Shown here in pieces: positions 6,519 through 15,106 of a stretch of DNA of 30,470 nt. The translations under genes were made by a program, and so were the position numbers. The DNA is from JBQTHP01 sp052389755. GTDB lineage: Bacteria > Pseudomonadota > Gammaproteobacteria > Steroidobacterales > Steroidobacteraceae. The stretch spans positions 1 to 30,470 of the forward strand of contig JBQTHP010000193.1 of NCBI GenBank assembly GCA_052389755.1, given 5' to 3'. Within the stretch, counting starts at the first letter, position 1. The number at the start of each line of letters is the position of its first letter. The notes beneath the pieces are model-generated. The model was given only the letters and a program-made list of their open reading frames with translations, made no database searches and had not been told where the DNA came from.

Positions 6519-9359
6519 ATGTTCGCCAAACTCCTGAGCCGGGCGTTCGTCGCGCTGGCTGCCTTTCCGGCAGCCGCCGTCGCCCTTGGCCTCGGAGACA
6601 TTCGTCTCAATTCTTCACTTAATGCGCCCCTTGACGCCGAGATCGAATTGATCGGGGCGACGCCCGAGGAACTCGCGAGCCTTCGGCCGGAGGTCGCCTC
6701 GCGCGAAACCTTTACGCGCTACGGCCTCGACTGGCCGGCGTTCCTCGGCAGCGTGACGTTAAGCCGGACGCGCGCGGCCGATGGCAGCGACGTGATCCGC
6801 GTGCGTTCCACCGAGGCGATCACCGAGCCGTTCGTTACGTTTCTGGTCGAGGTGAATTGGGCGCGCGGCCGACTCGTTCGCGAATACACCATGCTGCTCG
6901 ATCCGCCGCTCTACACACCGGGGATGAGAGCGGCCGACGCGGCGCCCGTCGCGGCGCCCAGCGTGAGTGGCAGCCCCCGCCAGGGCGCCATCGAGCGCGC
7001 GCCGCCGCCGCCGGCGGGTGAGGCGACATCGCGCGGCGCGCCGGATGACGTATCGGTTCCGGCCGCTGCGGGCGACACCTACACGGTCGCGCGCGGCGAC
7101 ACGCTCTCGGGTCTCGCGAACCGCCTCGCATCGGGCGATCGTTCGATCGCCCGCCAATGGATGCTCGCCGTGTACCAGGCAAATCCGGAGGCGTTCGACG
7201 ACAGCATGAACGTGCTCCGCGCCGGTGCCGTGCTGCGTCTGCCCGATCAGGCCACCGTCGCTTCCGTCAGCGTTAGCGAAGCGAACGCAGAGGTGCGACG
7301 CCAGTATGCTGCATGGCGCGGAACCGCTGCAGGCGCGGCCGCGGGCGAACCCGGCCGTCTGCGCCTCGTGACGCCCACCGATGCGGGCACCGGCGCCGGG
7401 GACTCGGGCGCATCGCAAGCCGAAGTCGAATCCCTGCAAGGACAGGTGCGCGACCTCGAGTCGCAGCTGGCGGAATCTCGCCGCCTGCTCGAGCTTCGAA
7501 ACGCGGAGTTGGCGCAGCTCCAGGCGCGCCTGGCCGCCGCCGCCGAGGGCTCTCCGGACGCCGCACAGGCGCCGTCAGCCGCGGAACCGCCCGTGGCCGA
7601 CACCGCACCGCCGCCCGTCGATACGGAAGGCGCGCCGGACGTTGAGGCCGCCGTGGAACCGCCGGTCGCGGCAGACGACACGGCTGAGCCTGCTCCCGAA
7701 CCCGCCGTCGCGGAGCCGGCACCGGCCGCTGCGGCAGGCGCCGAGGCCGCTGCCGAGGACTCGGGGAGCTCAATCCTCGACACGATCACGGGTCTCTGGT
7801 GGTTGCTCGCACTGGGGCTCCTAGCCGTGCTCGGATTCTTCGGGCTGCGGATGTGGCGGTCGCGAAAAGAGGCCGAGTTCGACGACTCGCTCGGACGACT
7901 CGCCGCCGCGGGCGCCGACACGATCGCCCGCGAAACGTCGATCGCGCCCTCGATGCTTCGTCAGCCTGCCGCCGCCGCCGGGCCGCGCGAGCAGGCGGCG
8001 TTCCTCGTCGAGGAATCGGGCGCGCGCGAGCAGCCGCGCTTCGAGGAGAAGCCGCGCACGGCCGCGCCGCCGGCGCGCAGTATTTCGTCGGACGACACCA
8101 TCAGCAGCGAAACGGCGATCAACCTCGACCAGGGTGATCCGCTCGCCGAGGCCGACTTCCACATGGCCTACGGCCTGTACGATCAGGCCGCCGATCTCGT
8201 TCGCATGTCAATCGCGCGCGAGCCCGAGCGCCGCGACCTCAAGCTCAAGCTTCTCGAAGTGTTCTTCGTCTGGGGCAACAAGGATCAGTTCCTTCAGACC
8301 GCCCGCGAGCTGGCCGATACGCGTGGCAAAGCGGTGCCGGGCGAGTGGGAAAAAATCGTCATCATGGGCAAGCAGCTTGCGCCGGACGACGCGCTGTTCG
8401 CGGGCGGAGGCCCGATCAGCGGTGCTGCGGCCGGCGGCGTGGATCTCGACCTCGAGGGCGGCCAGAACCGCATTGATTTCGACGTCTTCGGCGAGCCGAT
8501 GAGCCCGCCGGCGGGCGCCATCGATCTCGACTTCGGATCGGCGCTCGATGCGACGAGCGAGTCCCCGACCGCCACGCAGGAACTGGGCGGCAGTCAGACG
8601 ACGCGCGAGATGACCGCGAAGATGCAGCGCGACGCGGAGCCGCTGACCGCCGACTTCGACAACTCGCCGACCGCCGAGCAGCCGGGCCTGTATTCCGAAG
8701 ATAGCACCGTTCGGTCGAAGCTCGAGGGTGCCCTGAAGCGCGAGGGTGGACCGGATCAGACGGCCGAGCTCGCGATCGACGATCTCGGCCTCGATCTCGG
8801 ATCGCTCGACACAGCGAGCAACCGGGCGTTGAACGAAACCCCGGAGACCCCGACGCTCGTCGCCGGTCTCGACGAGCGTTCACGCGAGATCATGGAAGAC
8901 GCCGAGCTGCGCGGCGCAGCGGACACGGGCCAGTACCAGATCGGCAGCGAAGAGGCGACCCTGCCGCCTTCGTCGGTGCGCGCGATCGATGGCGGCGCGC
9001 AGACGTCGAACGATCCGACGCAGGCGATGCCGCGGGGCGGAATCGATTTCGACATCGGCGATTTCGAGCCGGCGCAGACGAGCGGAAACGGTCACGGTAT
9101 CGATCTCGACGTCGGCCCGGCGATGCAGCCGGACACCAGCTTCACGGCGACGCAGAAGCTGGCTGCGGACGATCTCGCGCTGCCGGACCTCGAACCGGTC
9201 ACGATGAGCGAGGTCGGCACGAAGCTCGATCTCGCGCGCGCCTACATGGACATGGGCGATCCTGAGGGCGCTCGCAACATCCTCGAGGAAGTCCTGCAGG
9301 AAGGCTCGGTCGCCCAGAAACAGGAAGCGCAGCGCCTGATCGAATCGCTGCCTGGTTGA
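6519..9359 (+). CDS. fimV: FimV-like polar hub / peptidoglycan-binding inner-membrane protein
   Basis: This 946-residue protein has the full FimV layout. A signal peptide (about 1-22) ends at ...AAAVALG. A periplasmic FimV N-terminal domain follows (about 24-130), then a LysM peptidoglycan-binding domain (about 187-242, YTVARGDTLSGLANRL). Next come a coiled coil (about 297-345) and a Pro/Ala/Glu-rich linker. A single membrane helix lies at about 427-447 (WWLLALGLLAVLGFFGLRMW). The cytoplasmic part is acidic, with a TPR-like region, and the conserved FimV C-terminal helical domain covers about the last 50 residues. In Pseudomonas FimV organises type IV pili, polar complexes and cAMP signalling. 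The acidic part carries repeated short motifs (see findings). The ATG at 6519 was chosen because it leads directly into the signal peptide. The gene overlaps truA by four bases. Confidence 0.93.
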   Translation: MFAKLLSRAFVALAAFPAAAVALGLGDIRLNSSLNAPLDAEIELIGATPEELASLRPEVASRETFTRYGLDWPAFLGSVTLSRTRAADGSDVIRVRSTEAITEPFVTFLVEVNWARGRLVREYTMLLDPPLYTPGMRAADAAPVAAPSVSGSPRQGAIERAPPPPAGEATSRGAPDDVSVPAAAGDTYTVARGDTLSGLANRLASGDRSIARQWMLAVYQANPEAFDDSMNVLRAGAVLRLPDQATVASVSVSEANAEVRRQYAAWRGTAAGAAAGEPGRLRLVTPTDAGTGAGDSGASQAEVESLQGQVRDLESQLAESRRLLELRNAELAQLQARLAAAAEGSPDAAQAPSAAEPPVADTAPPPVDTEGAPDVEAAVEPPVAADDTAEPAPEPAVAEPAPAAAAGAEAAAEDSGSSILDTITGLWWLLALGLLAVLGFFGLRMWRSRKEAEFDDSLGRLAAAGADTIARETSIAPSMLRQPAAAAGPREQAAFLVEESGAREQPRFEEKPRTAAPPARSISSDDTISSETAINLDQGDPLAEADFHMAYGLYDQAADLVRMSIAREPERRDLKLKLLEVFFVWGNKDQFLQTARELADTRGKAVPGEWEKIVIMGKQLAPDDALFAGGGPISGAAAGGVDLDLEGGQNRIDFDVFGEPMSPPAGAIDLDFGSALDATSESPTATQELGGSQTTREMTAKMQRDAEPLTADFDNSPTAEQPGLYSEDSTVRSKLEGALKREGGPDQTAELAIDDLGLDLGSLDTASNRALNETPETPTLVAGLDERSREIMEDAELRGAADTGQYQIGSEEATLPPSSVRAIDGGAQTSNDPTQAMPRGGIDFDIGDFEPAQTSGNGHGIDLDVGPAMQPDTSFTATQKLAADDLALPDLEPVTMSEVGTKLDLARAYMDMGDPEGARNILEEVLQEGSVAQKQEAQRLIESLPG

Positions 9360-10171
9360 CGGCCGCGACCGAGGGCTCCTTCCGCATCGCGGTCGGTCTC
9401 GAGTACGTCGGGACCGCGTTCGCCGGCTGGCAGACGCAGAGCGAGCTGCGCACGGTGCAGCAGTGTGCCGAGCTCGCGCTGAGCCGCATCGCCGATCATC
9501 CCGTTGCGCTCGTGTGCGCGGGCCGCACGGATGCCGGCGTCCACGCGCTCGGGCAGGTCGCGCATTTCGATACCACGGCCGGGCGCAGCCCACGCTCCTG
9601 GATGCTGGGTGCGAACGGTCATCTGCCGAACGACGTGAGCGTCGCGTGGGCGCGGCCCGTACCGGATCACTTCCATGCCCGCTACTCCGCGCACTCACGC
9701 ACCTACCGCTACGTGATCCTGAACCGCGGCGCGCGCAGCGCGCTCGCCGCAGCGCGCGCGGCGCTCGTCCACCGGCCGCTCGACATCGCACGCATGCAGG
9801 CGGGCGCAGCCTTTCTGCACGGCGAGCAGGATTTCAGCGCCTTTCGGGCGGCCGACTGCCAGGCACGCTCGCCGGTGCGCCGCCTCGAGCCGCTCACGGT
9901 CGCGCGATCGGGCGACTGGGTCACGATCGATGCGACCGCCAACGCGTTCCTGCACCACATGGTGAGAAACCTCGCAGGACTTCTCATCGCCATCGGCACT
10001 GGGGATGCGGCGCCCGAATGGGCGCAGGAAGTCCTGAGCGGGCGGGACAGAACTCGCAGCGCTCCTACTGCCCCGGCCGAAGGCCTCTACCTCCATCACG
10101 TGACCTATCCGCGGGTGTTCGATTTGCCCGACGCAAGCGACGGTGGCAGGGCCTTCTTTTCTGCCCTGTAG
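9356..10171 (+). CDS. truA: tRNA pseudouridine(38-40) synthase TruA
   Basis: A 271-residue pseudouridine synthase that modifies U38-U40 in the anticodon stem-loop of many tRNAs. The catalytic aspartate is D59 in CAGRTDAGVHA. Other family segments are YVGTAFAGWQ near the N-terminus, RTYRYVI and FLHHMVRNLAG. The likely start is TTG at 9356, overlapping the fimV stop by four bases (TTGA). No ATG is available before the conserved domain. The TAG stop is formed by the first unit of a CCTGTAG heptad array. In related genomes trpF, sometimes with trpB and trpA, follows; here accD follows after 44 bases. Confidence 0.94.
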   Translation: MTAATEGSFRIAVGLEYVGTAFAGWQTQSELRTVQQCAELALSRIADHPVALVCAGRTDAGVHALGQVAHFDTTAGRSPRSWMLGANGHLPNDVSVAWARPVPDHFHARYSAHSRTYRYVILNRGARSALAAARAALVHRPLDIARMQAGAAFLHGEQDFSAFRAADCQARSPVRRLEPLTVARSGDWVTIDATANAFLHHMVRNLAGLLIAIGTGDAAPEWAQEVLSGRDRTRSAPTAPAEGLYLHHVTYPRVFDLPDASDGGRAFFSAL

Positions 10172-10199
10172 CCTGTAGCCTGTAGCCTGCAGTCTGTAG
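10165..10199 (+). repeat. Heptanucleotide tandem array, unit CCTGTAG
   Basis: Five head-to-tail 7-base units: three perfect CCTGTAG copies, then CCTGCAG and TCTGTAG. The first copy supplies the TAG stop of truA, and the array ends 16 bases before the accD start. The unit is the one seen upstream of aroC (4250-4277), in the same orientation. Confidence 0.85.
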
Positions 10200-10215
10200 C
10201 CGCGCGGAGCGCCCC

Positions 10216-11082
10216 ATGTCCTGGTTCGAAAAGATCATGCCCTCGCGGATCAAGACGGAGCGGCGCACGCGCTCCGTGCCCGAGGGCCTCTGGATCAAGT
10301 GCCCGGCGTGCGATGCCGTGCTCTATCGCGCCGAGCTCGAGCGCAATCTGTACGTGTGCCCGAAGTGCAGCCATCACATGCGCATCGGGGCGCGCGAGCG
10401 GCTCGCGCGGTTCCTCGACCCCGATACGGGCGTCGAGATCGGCGCGGCCATCATGCCGGAGGATCCGCTCAAGTTCCGGGACAACAAGCGCTACAAGGAT
10501 CGGCTCGCGCAGGCACAGAAGAACACCGAGGAGAACGACGCGCTCGTCGTCCTGGCGGGACAGCTCGAGGGATTGGACATTGTAGCCTGCGCGTTCGAGT
10601 TCCAGTTTCTCGGAGGCTCGATGGGCTCGGTCGTCGGAGAGCGCTTCAAGCGCGCGGTCGCTGCCTGCATCGAGAACGGCGCGCCGCTCGTGTGTTTTTC
10701 CTCGAGCGGCGGCGCGCGCATGCAGGAGGCCCTGTATTCGCTCCTGCAGATGGCCAAGACGAGCGCAGCGCTCGCGCGCCTCGCGCAGGCGCACCTGCCG
10801 TTCATCTCCGTCATGACCGATCCGACGACCGGCGGCGTGTCGGCGAGCCTCGCGATGCTCGGCGATCTGAACCTGGCCGAGCCGCGCGCGCTCATCGGCT
10901 TCGCCGGGCCGCGCGTGATCCAGCAGACCGTGCGCGAGACGCTGCCGGAGGGGTTCCAGCGCAGCGAGTTCCTGCTCGAGCACGGCGCACTCGACCAGAT
11001 CGTGGACCGGCGCGACATGCGCGAGCGCATCTCGGCGCTCGTTCGCATGCTGCTCAAGCGTCCCGTCCCCAAGGCAGCGTGA
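10216..11082 (+). CDS. accD: Acetyl-CoA carboxylase carboxyltransferase subunit beta
   Basis: This 288-residue subunit, with AccA, transfers the carboxyl group from biotin to acetyl-CoA to make malonyl-CoA, the first step of fatty acid synthesis. The N-terminal zinc ribbon is intact: C29/C32 (KCPACD) and C48/C51 (VCPKCS). In E. coli this zinc domain also binds nucleic acid and allows autoregulation. The crotonase-fold part has SSGGARMQE and DPTTGGVSASLAMLGD, forming the acyl-CoA oxyanion region. The ATG at 10216 gives the usual MSWFEKIMPS start. The stop overlaps the folC start by four bases (GTGA). The accD-folC pairing is conserved in gammaproteobacteria. Confidence 0.97.
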   Translation: MSWFEKIMPSRIKTERRTRSVPEGLWIKCPACDAVLYRAELERNLYVCPKCSHHMRIGARERLARFLDPDTGVEIGAAIMPEDPLKFRDNKRYKDRLAQAQKNTEENDALVVLAGQLEGLDIVACAFEFQFLGGSMGSVVGERFKRAVAACIENGAPLVCFSSSGGARMQEALYSLLQMAKTSAALARLAQAHLPFISVMTDPTTGGVSASLAMLGDLNLAEPRALIGFAGPRVIQQTVRETLPEGFQRSEFLLEHGALDQIVDRRDMRERISALVRMLLKRPVPKAA

Positions 11083-12338
11083 GGCGCACGCTCGACGAGT
11101 GGCTCGAGCTGCAGCAGTCGGTACACGCGCGCAGCATCGATCTCGGGCTCGAGCGGGTTGCGCAGGTCGCCGAACGACTGGGCGTGGTGCGCCCGCCCTA
11201 CCGCGTCATCACGGTCGGCGGAACGAACGGCAAAGGATCGACCGTTGCGCATCTCGAAGCCGTGCTGCGCTCCGCGGGAACGGCGGTCGGCGCGTTCACG
11301 TCTCCGCATCTCGTGCGTTACCACGAACGCATTCGGGTGCACGGAGAGCTCGTGGACGATGCCTCGCTGATCGACGCGTTCGAGCAGATCGAAGCGGCGC
11401 GCGGCGCCACGACCCTCACGTTCTTCGAGTACAACACCCTCGCCGCGTTGCTGCTGTTTGCGCGAGCGAAGGTCGAGATCGCGGTGCTCGAAGTCGGGCT
11501 CGGCGGACGTCTCGATGCCACGAATCTGATCGATGCCGACGTCGCGGTGCTGACCTCGATCGGCCTCGATCACCTCGACTGGCTCGGCGAGACACTCGAG
11601 GCGATCGGTGCGGAGAAGGCCGGCATCTTCCGGCAAGGTCGTCCCGCGATTCTCGGGACGCCCGAGATGCCGCGCTCAGTGTACGAGCGCCTCGCCGCGT
11701 GCGGCGCGCGCGCGGTCATCGCCGGACGCGACTACCGGTATCGCTTCGAGGCCGAGCGGTGGCGTTACACGAGCGAGCGTCTCGATCTCGCAGGGCTTCC
11801 GCGGTCCGCCCTCAGCGGGCGAGCTCAATACGCGAATGCGGCGAGCGCGATCGCGGCGATCGAGTGGCTTCAGACGGGTGTTCCACTCGACGTCCCGACC
11901 GTGTCGGCCGCGCTTCGCGGCGTCGTCCTGCCGGGACGGTTCCAGATCGTCGAGGGCCGCCCGGAATGGGTTCTCGATGTCGCGCACAACGAGCCGGCGG
12001 CTCGCGTGCTCGCGCAAGAGCTGCGCGCGCGCCCATCGAGCGGTCGCACCATCGCCGTGGTCGGCATTCTGCGAGACAAGGATCCGGCGGCGATCGCCGG
12101 CGCTCTGCAGGGCTGTATCGACCGATGGATTCTCTGCTCGCTGCCCGGGCCGCGCGGGCTCACGGCCGACGAGCTTGCATCGCGGCTCGGCGAAACGGCG
12201 CGCGGCGCGGCAAGCGAAGCAACGGTCGCAAGCGCGTGCGCGCGCGCGGCGGCCGAAGCGAGGCCGGAGGACCGCATCGTCGTGTTCGGCTCGTTCCTCA
12301 CCGTCGGCCCGGCCCTCGAATGGCTTCGGCTATACTGA
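11079..12338 (+). CDS. folC: Bifunctional dihydrofolate synthase / folylpolyglutamate synthase
   Basis: A 419-residue Mur-ligase-type ATP-dependent enzyme. It adds glutamate to dihydropteroate to make dihydrofolate, and further glutamates to folates. The P-loop is VGGTNGKGST (residues 47-55). LEVGLGGRLDATN and TSIGLDHLDWLG are the metal- and substrate-binding segments, and DVAHNEPAA starts the C-terminal domain. The start is a GTG at 11079 that overlaps the accD stop. The reading frame is open much further upstream inside accD, but that part is only the shifted accD frame. This is the middle gene of accD-folC-SPOR. Confidence 0.95.
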   Translation: MRRTLDEWLELQQSVHARSIDLGLERVAQVAERLGVVRPPYRVITVGGTNGKGSTVAHLEAVLRSAGTAVGAFTSPHLVRYHERIRVHGELVDDASLIDAFEQIEAARGATTLTFFEYNTLAALLLFARAKVEIAVLEVGLGGRLDATNLIDADVAVLTSIGLDHLDWLGETLEAIGAEKAGIFRQGRPAILGTPEMPRSVYERLAACGARAVIAGRDYRYRFEAERWRYTSERLDLAGLPRSALSGRAQYANAASAIAAIEWLQTGVPLDVPTVSAALRGVVLPGRFQIVEGRPEWVLDVAHNEPAARVLAQELRARPSSGRTIAVVGILRDKDPAAIAGALQGCIDRWILCSLPGPRGLTADELASRLGETARGAASEATVASACARAAAEARPEDRIVVFGSFLTVGPALEWLRLY

Positions 12339-12389
12339 ATTACGCACCGCTCGTCGCTTGATTCCTCATCAAATCGCCCCAAATTCGAC

Positions 12390-12989
12390 GTGCAAGCCAA
12401 AGAACGTCTGACGGGCGCGATCATCCTGGTCGTGCTGATCGTGCTCGTGGTTCCGGAGCTCCTGATGGGCCCGCGCACCGGGGCTCCGTCAGGAGGCGCG
12501 TCGAGCACCGTCGAGGGTCCGCCGATGCGGTCCTACACGATCGAGCTCGGCGAACGCGCGCCCGCAAGGCCCGCGCAACCGCAGAGCCGTGCTGCGATTG
12601 ATGCGATCGAGCCTGCGACGAGCACTGCCGAGCGCTCGCCCGCGGCGCAGACGATCAGCGCGCCGCCGGCGACCAGCGAGCCGCGAGAGCCCGCCCCCAA
12701 GGAGCAGGTCCCGGCAGCGGCAGCTGAACGCGTGCCGGCAGCCGAACCGCCGCCCGTCACGGGCTGGTCTATTCAGGTGGGTAGTTTTGCGAGCCGGGAG
12801 AACGCCGATCGTCTGGTCGCGAAGCTTCGCGGGCGCGGGTTCAGGAGTTTTGTCGCGGAAGGTACGGGCGGTGGGCGAAAGCTCTATCGAGTGCGGGTCG
12901 GTCCGGAACGCGATCGCGCAGCGGCCCAGCAGCTTGCGGCCCGGCTCAAGGCTGTGGGCGAGTCGGGCTCGATCGTCGCGCCTCCTTGA
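12390..12989 (+). CDS. SPOR-domain cell-division protein (DedD-like)
   Basis: A 199-residue bitopic membrane protein. A short cytoplasmic N-terminus and one transmembrane helix (about 8-25, GAIILVVLIVLVVPEL) are followed by a Pro/Ala/Glu-rich periplasmic linker. A C-terminal SPOR domain (about 125-199) starts at GWSIQVGSFASRENA. SPOR domains bind denuded septal peptidoglycan and bring the protein to the division site. The position between folC and cvpA-purF is that of dedD in gammaproteobacteria, so DedD is the likely equivalent. The start is GTG at 12390. A TATACT -10-like hexamer at the end of folC (12331-12336) might give it its own promoter, but no good -35 box is visible. Confidence 0.88.
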   Translation: MQAKERLTGAIILVVLIVLVVPELLMGPRTGAPSGGASSTVEGPPMRSYTIELGERAPARPAQPQSRAAIDAIEPATSTAERSPAAQTISAPPATSEPREPAPKEQVPAAAAERVPAAEPPPVTGWSIQVGSFASRENADRLVAKLRGRGFRSFVAEGTGGGRKLYRVRVGPERDRAAAQQLAARLKAVGESGSIVAPP

Positions 12990-13040
12990 CGCAGGTCTCG
13001 CGCGGCAGCGCTCGAGCTCATGTCGCGCCTCGGGCTCTTG

Positions 13041-13046
13041 TACAAT
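13041..13046 (+). promoter_or_regulatory. Candidate -10 box (TACAAT) before cvpA-purF
   Basis: TACAAT is followed by a GC-rich discriminator (CCGCGCCGCGC), with the cvpA ATG only 11 bases downstream. No good -35 hexamer is visible. If used, the transcript would have a leader of about five bases. The same -10-plus-GC pattern occurs before the tRNA genes. Confidence 0.4.
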
Positions 13047-13057
13047 CCGCGCCGCGC

Positions 13058-13558
13058 ATGAATGCCGCCGACTATCTGTTTCTCGCCATGATTCTGGCCT
13101 CGGCCGTCGTCGGCGTCTTGCGAGGATTCCTGCGCGAGGTCATCTCCGTGCTGACGTGGATCGTCGGCCTCGCGGCAGCGTGGCAGTTGGGCGATGTGCT
13201 CGAGCCCTATCTCGGCGGTCTGCTGGGGGGCGAGAACGTGCGGCCCTGGGCCGCCAGAGCCATCATCTTCGTCATCATGCTGCTGATCGGCGGGGCGGTC
13301 GGCGCGGTCGTGAACTACTTCGTGCGACTGTCGATCTTCAGCGGCATGGATCGATTTCTGGGCGGGCTGTTCGGCACGCTTCGCGGCGTGGTGATCGCCG
13401 GTGTGCTCGCGTTGCTCGGTCAGCTGCTCGAGCTCGACGGCGAGCGCTGGTGGGGCAAATCGCTCCTCGTGCCCTACGCGGTGAGCGTGGGCGAGGGGCT
13501 CGAGTCGATCACCGGCGCATGGGTGGAGGCGGCGCGGGCCGAAGTCTCGTCTACCTGA
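13058..13558 (+). CDS. cvpA: CvpA family inner-membrane protein
   Basis: A 166-residue protein with four predicted membrane helices (about residues 5-22, 27-45, 62-85 and 100-125). The family signature region is VVGVLRGFLREVISVLTWIVG. CvpA was named for its role in colicin V production. It is linked to envelope integrity and bile tolerance in several gammaproteobacteria, and its biochemical role is unsettled. It sits directly before purF, as in E. coli and Pseudomonas, with a 22-bp gap. The ATG at 13058 was chosen because it gives the conserved N-terminus (MNAADYLFLAMI). Upstream in-frame codons would add a non-homologous stretch. Confidence 0.92.
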   Translation: MNAADYLFLAMILASAVVGVLRGFLREVISVLTWIVGLAAAWQLGDVLEPYLGGLLGGENVRPWAARAIIFVIMLLIGGAVGAVVNYFVRLSIFSGMDRFLGGLFGTLRGVVIAGVLALLGQLLELDGERWWGKSLLVPYAVSVGEGLESITGAWVEAARAEVSST

Positions 13559-13566
13559 ACATTCGG

Positions 13567-13573
13567 AAAGGAG
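13567..13573 (+). promoter_or_regulatory. Strong ribosome binding site of purF
   Basis: AAAGGAG lies 7 bases before the purF ATG. It is one of the few strong Shine-Dalgarno sequences in the window, and it fixes the start so that the protein begins Met-Cys, as the enzyme requires. Confidence 0.8.
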
Positions 13574-13580
13574 TCGCGCG

Positions 13581-15086
13581 ATGTGCGGGATCGTCGGCAT
13601 AGTCGGCACGAGTCCGGTCAACCAGCGCCTCTACGATGCGCTCACGGTGCTCCAGCACCGCGGGCAGGACGCCGCGGGCATCGCGACCTCCAAGGAAGGC
13701 GAGCTGTACGTGCGCAAGGGCAGCGGCCTCGTGCGCGATGTCTTCCAGCAGCACCACATGGTCGAGCTGAAGGGCAACATCGGCGTCGGCCACGTACGCT
13801 ATCCGACCGCGGGCTGCGACAGCGCCTCCGAAGCGCAGCCGTTCTACGTGAATGCCCCGTACGGCATCTGCCTTGCGCACAACGGCAATCTCACGAACGC
13901 GTCGGAGCTCGCGGAGGTTCTGATCCGCGAGGATCGCCGTCACCTCAACACCACGTCGGACTCCGAGGTGTTGCTGAACGTGTTCGCGTCGGAGCTGCAG
14001 CGCATCGGCACGCCGCGCGTCACCCCGGCGGACGTCTTCGCGGCGCTCGCGGCCGTGTATCGACGGTGCCGCGGCGGGTACGCGGTGGTTGCCATGGTCA
14101 TCGGCCACGGGGTGCTCGGCTTTCGCGATCCGAACGGCATCCGTCCACTCGCGCTCGGGCGACGCGATACCGCCAAGGGCCCGGAGTGGATGCTGGCATC
14201 CGAGAGCGTCGCGCTCGACATGCTGTCGTTCCAGTTCGTGCGCGATGTGGCGCCGGGCGAAGCGGTTTTCATCGACGAGCAGGGTCGGCTGCACGCGCAG
14301 CAGCTCGTCCCGATCGTGCGCCACACGCCGTGCATCTTCGAATACGTGTACCTGGCGCGCCCCGATTCGATCATCGACAACATCTCCGTGTACCGCGCGC
14401 GCATGCGCATGGGCGACAAGCTCGCCGATAAGATCCTCCGCGAGCGCCCGAACCACGACATCGACGTGGTCATTCCGATTCCGGACACGAGTCGCACGAG
14501 CGCGCTGCAGCTCGCCCAGCGGCTGGGCTTGAAGTACCGCGAAGGCTTCATCAAGAACCGCTACATCGGCCGCACCTTCATCATGCCCGGACAGGAGGAG
14601 CGCCAGAAATCGGTGCGCAGCAAGCTGAACGCGCTCGAGCTCGAGTTCCGCGGCAAGAACGTTCTGCTCGTCGACGACTCGATCGTGCGCGGTACCACCT
14701 CCGCGCAGATCATCGAGCTCGCCCGCGAGGCCGGCGCAAGGAAGGTGTACTTCGCGTCCGCCGCGCCGCCCGTACGATTCCCGAACGTCTACGGCATCGA
14801 CATGCCCGCGACGAGCGAGCTCGTGGCGGCCTCGCGCACGAACGAGGAGGTCGCGAAGCTCATCGGCGCCGACTGGCTGATCTTCCAGGACCTCGAGGAT
14901 CTCGTCGCGGCGTGCCACCACGACAACGCGAAGATCGACGAGTTCGACACCTCGTGTTTCTCCGGCGAGTACGTGACCGGCGACGTGACGAAGGACTACC
15001 TCGAGCGTCTGCAGCTCGAGCGCTCGGATGCCGCAAAGGCGCATCGCCGCGCCGAGCGGCGGAGTGCGGTTAAGGTGGTCCGCTAG
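13581..15086 (+). CDS. purF: Amidophosphoribosyltransferase
   Basis: This 501-residue enzyme makes 5-phosphoribosylamine from PRPP and glutamine, the first committed step of purine synthesis. The N-terminal nucleophile glutaminase domain begins MCGIVGIVG; C2 becomes the catalytic N-terminus after methionine removal, so no propeptide is present. Further glutaminase segments are HRGQDAAGI and GHVRYPTAG. The PRPP-binding loop is VLLVDDSIVRGTTS in the C-terminal phosphoribosyltransferase domain. The length fits the E. coli type (about 505). It probably shares a transcript with cvpA. A purine-repressor site was looked for by eye upstream and was not found. Confidence 0.97.
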   Translation: MCGIVGIVGTSPVNQRLYDALTVLQHRGQDAAGIATSKEGELYVRKGSGLVRDVFQQHHMVELKGNIGVGHVRYPTAGCDSASEAQPFYVNAPYGICLAHNGNLTNASELAEVLIREDRRHLNTTSDSEVLLNVFASELQRIGTPRVTPADVFAALAAVYRRCRGGYAVVAMVIGHGVLGFRDPNGIRPLALGRRDTAKGPEWMLASESVALDMLSFQFVRDVAPGEAVFIDEQGRLHAQQLVPIVRHTPCIFEYVYLARPDSIIDNISVYRARMRMGDKLADKILRERPNHDIDVVIPIPDTSRTSALQLAQRLGLKYREGFIKNRYIGRTFIMPGQEERQKSVRSKLNALELEFRGKNVLLVDDSIVRGTTSAQIIELAREAGARKVYFASAAPPVRFPNVYGIDMPATSELVAASRTNEEVAKLIGADWLIFQDLEDLVAACHHDNAKIDEFDTSCFSGEYVTGDVTKDYLERLQLERSDAAKAHRRAERRSAVKVVR

Positions 15087-15106
15087 CGGCGAATGGCGCC
15101 GGCTTG

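Noticed and set aside
9463..10185. Second plus-strand open frame overlapping truA
   Set aside because: It is a frame shift of truA with arginine-rich content. TruA has the catalytic motif and correct length.
10165..10199. Heptad arrays considered as a CRISPR
   Set aside because: The units are 7 bases with no spacers, and no cas gene is present.
10299..11078. Upstream extension of the folC frame through accD
   Set aside because: The added 260 codons are only the shifted accD frame (arginine-rich). The folC domain starts at GTG 11079, next to the accD stop.
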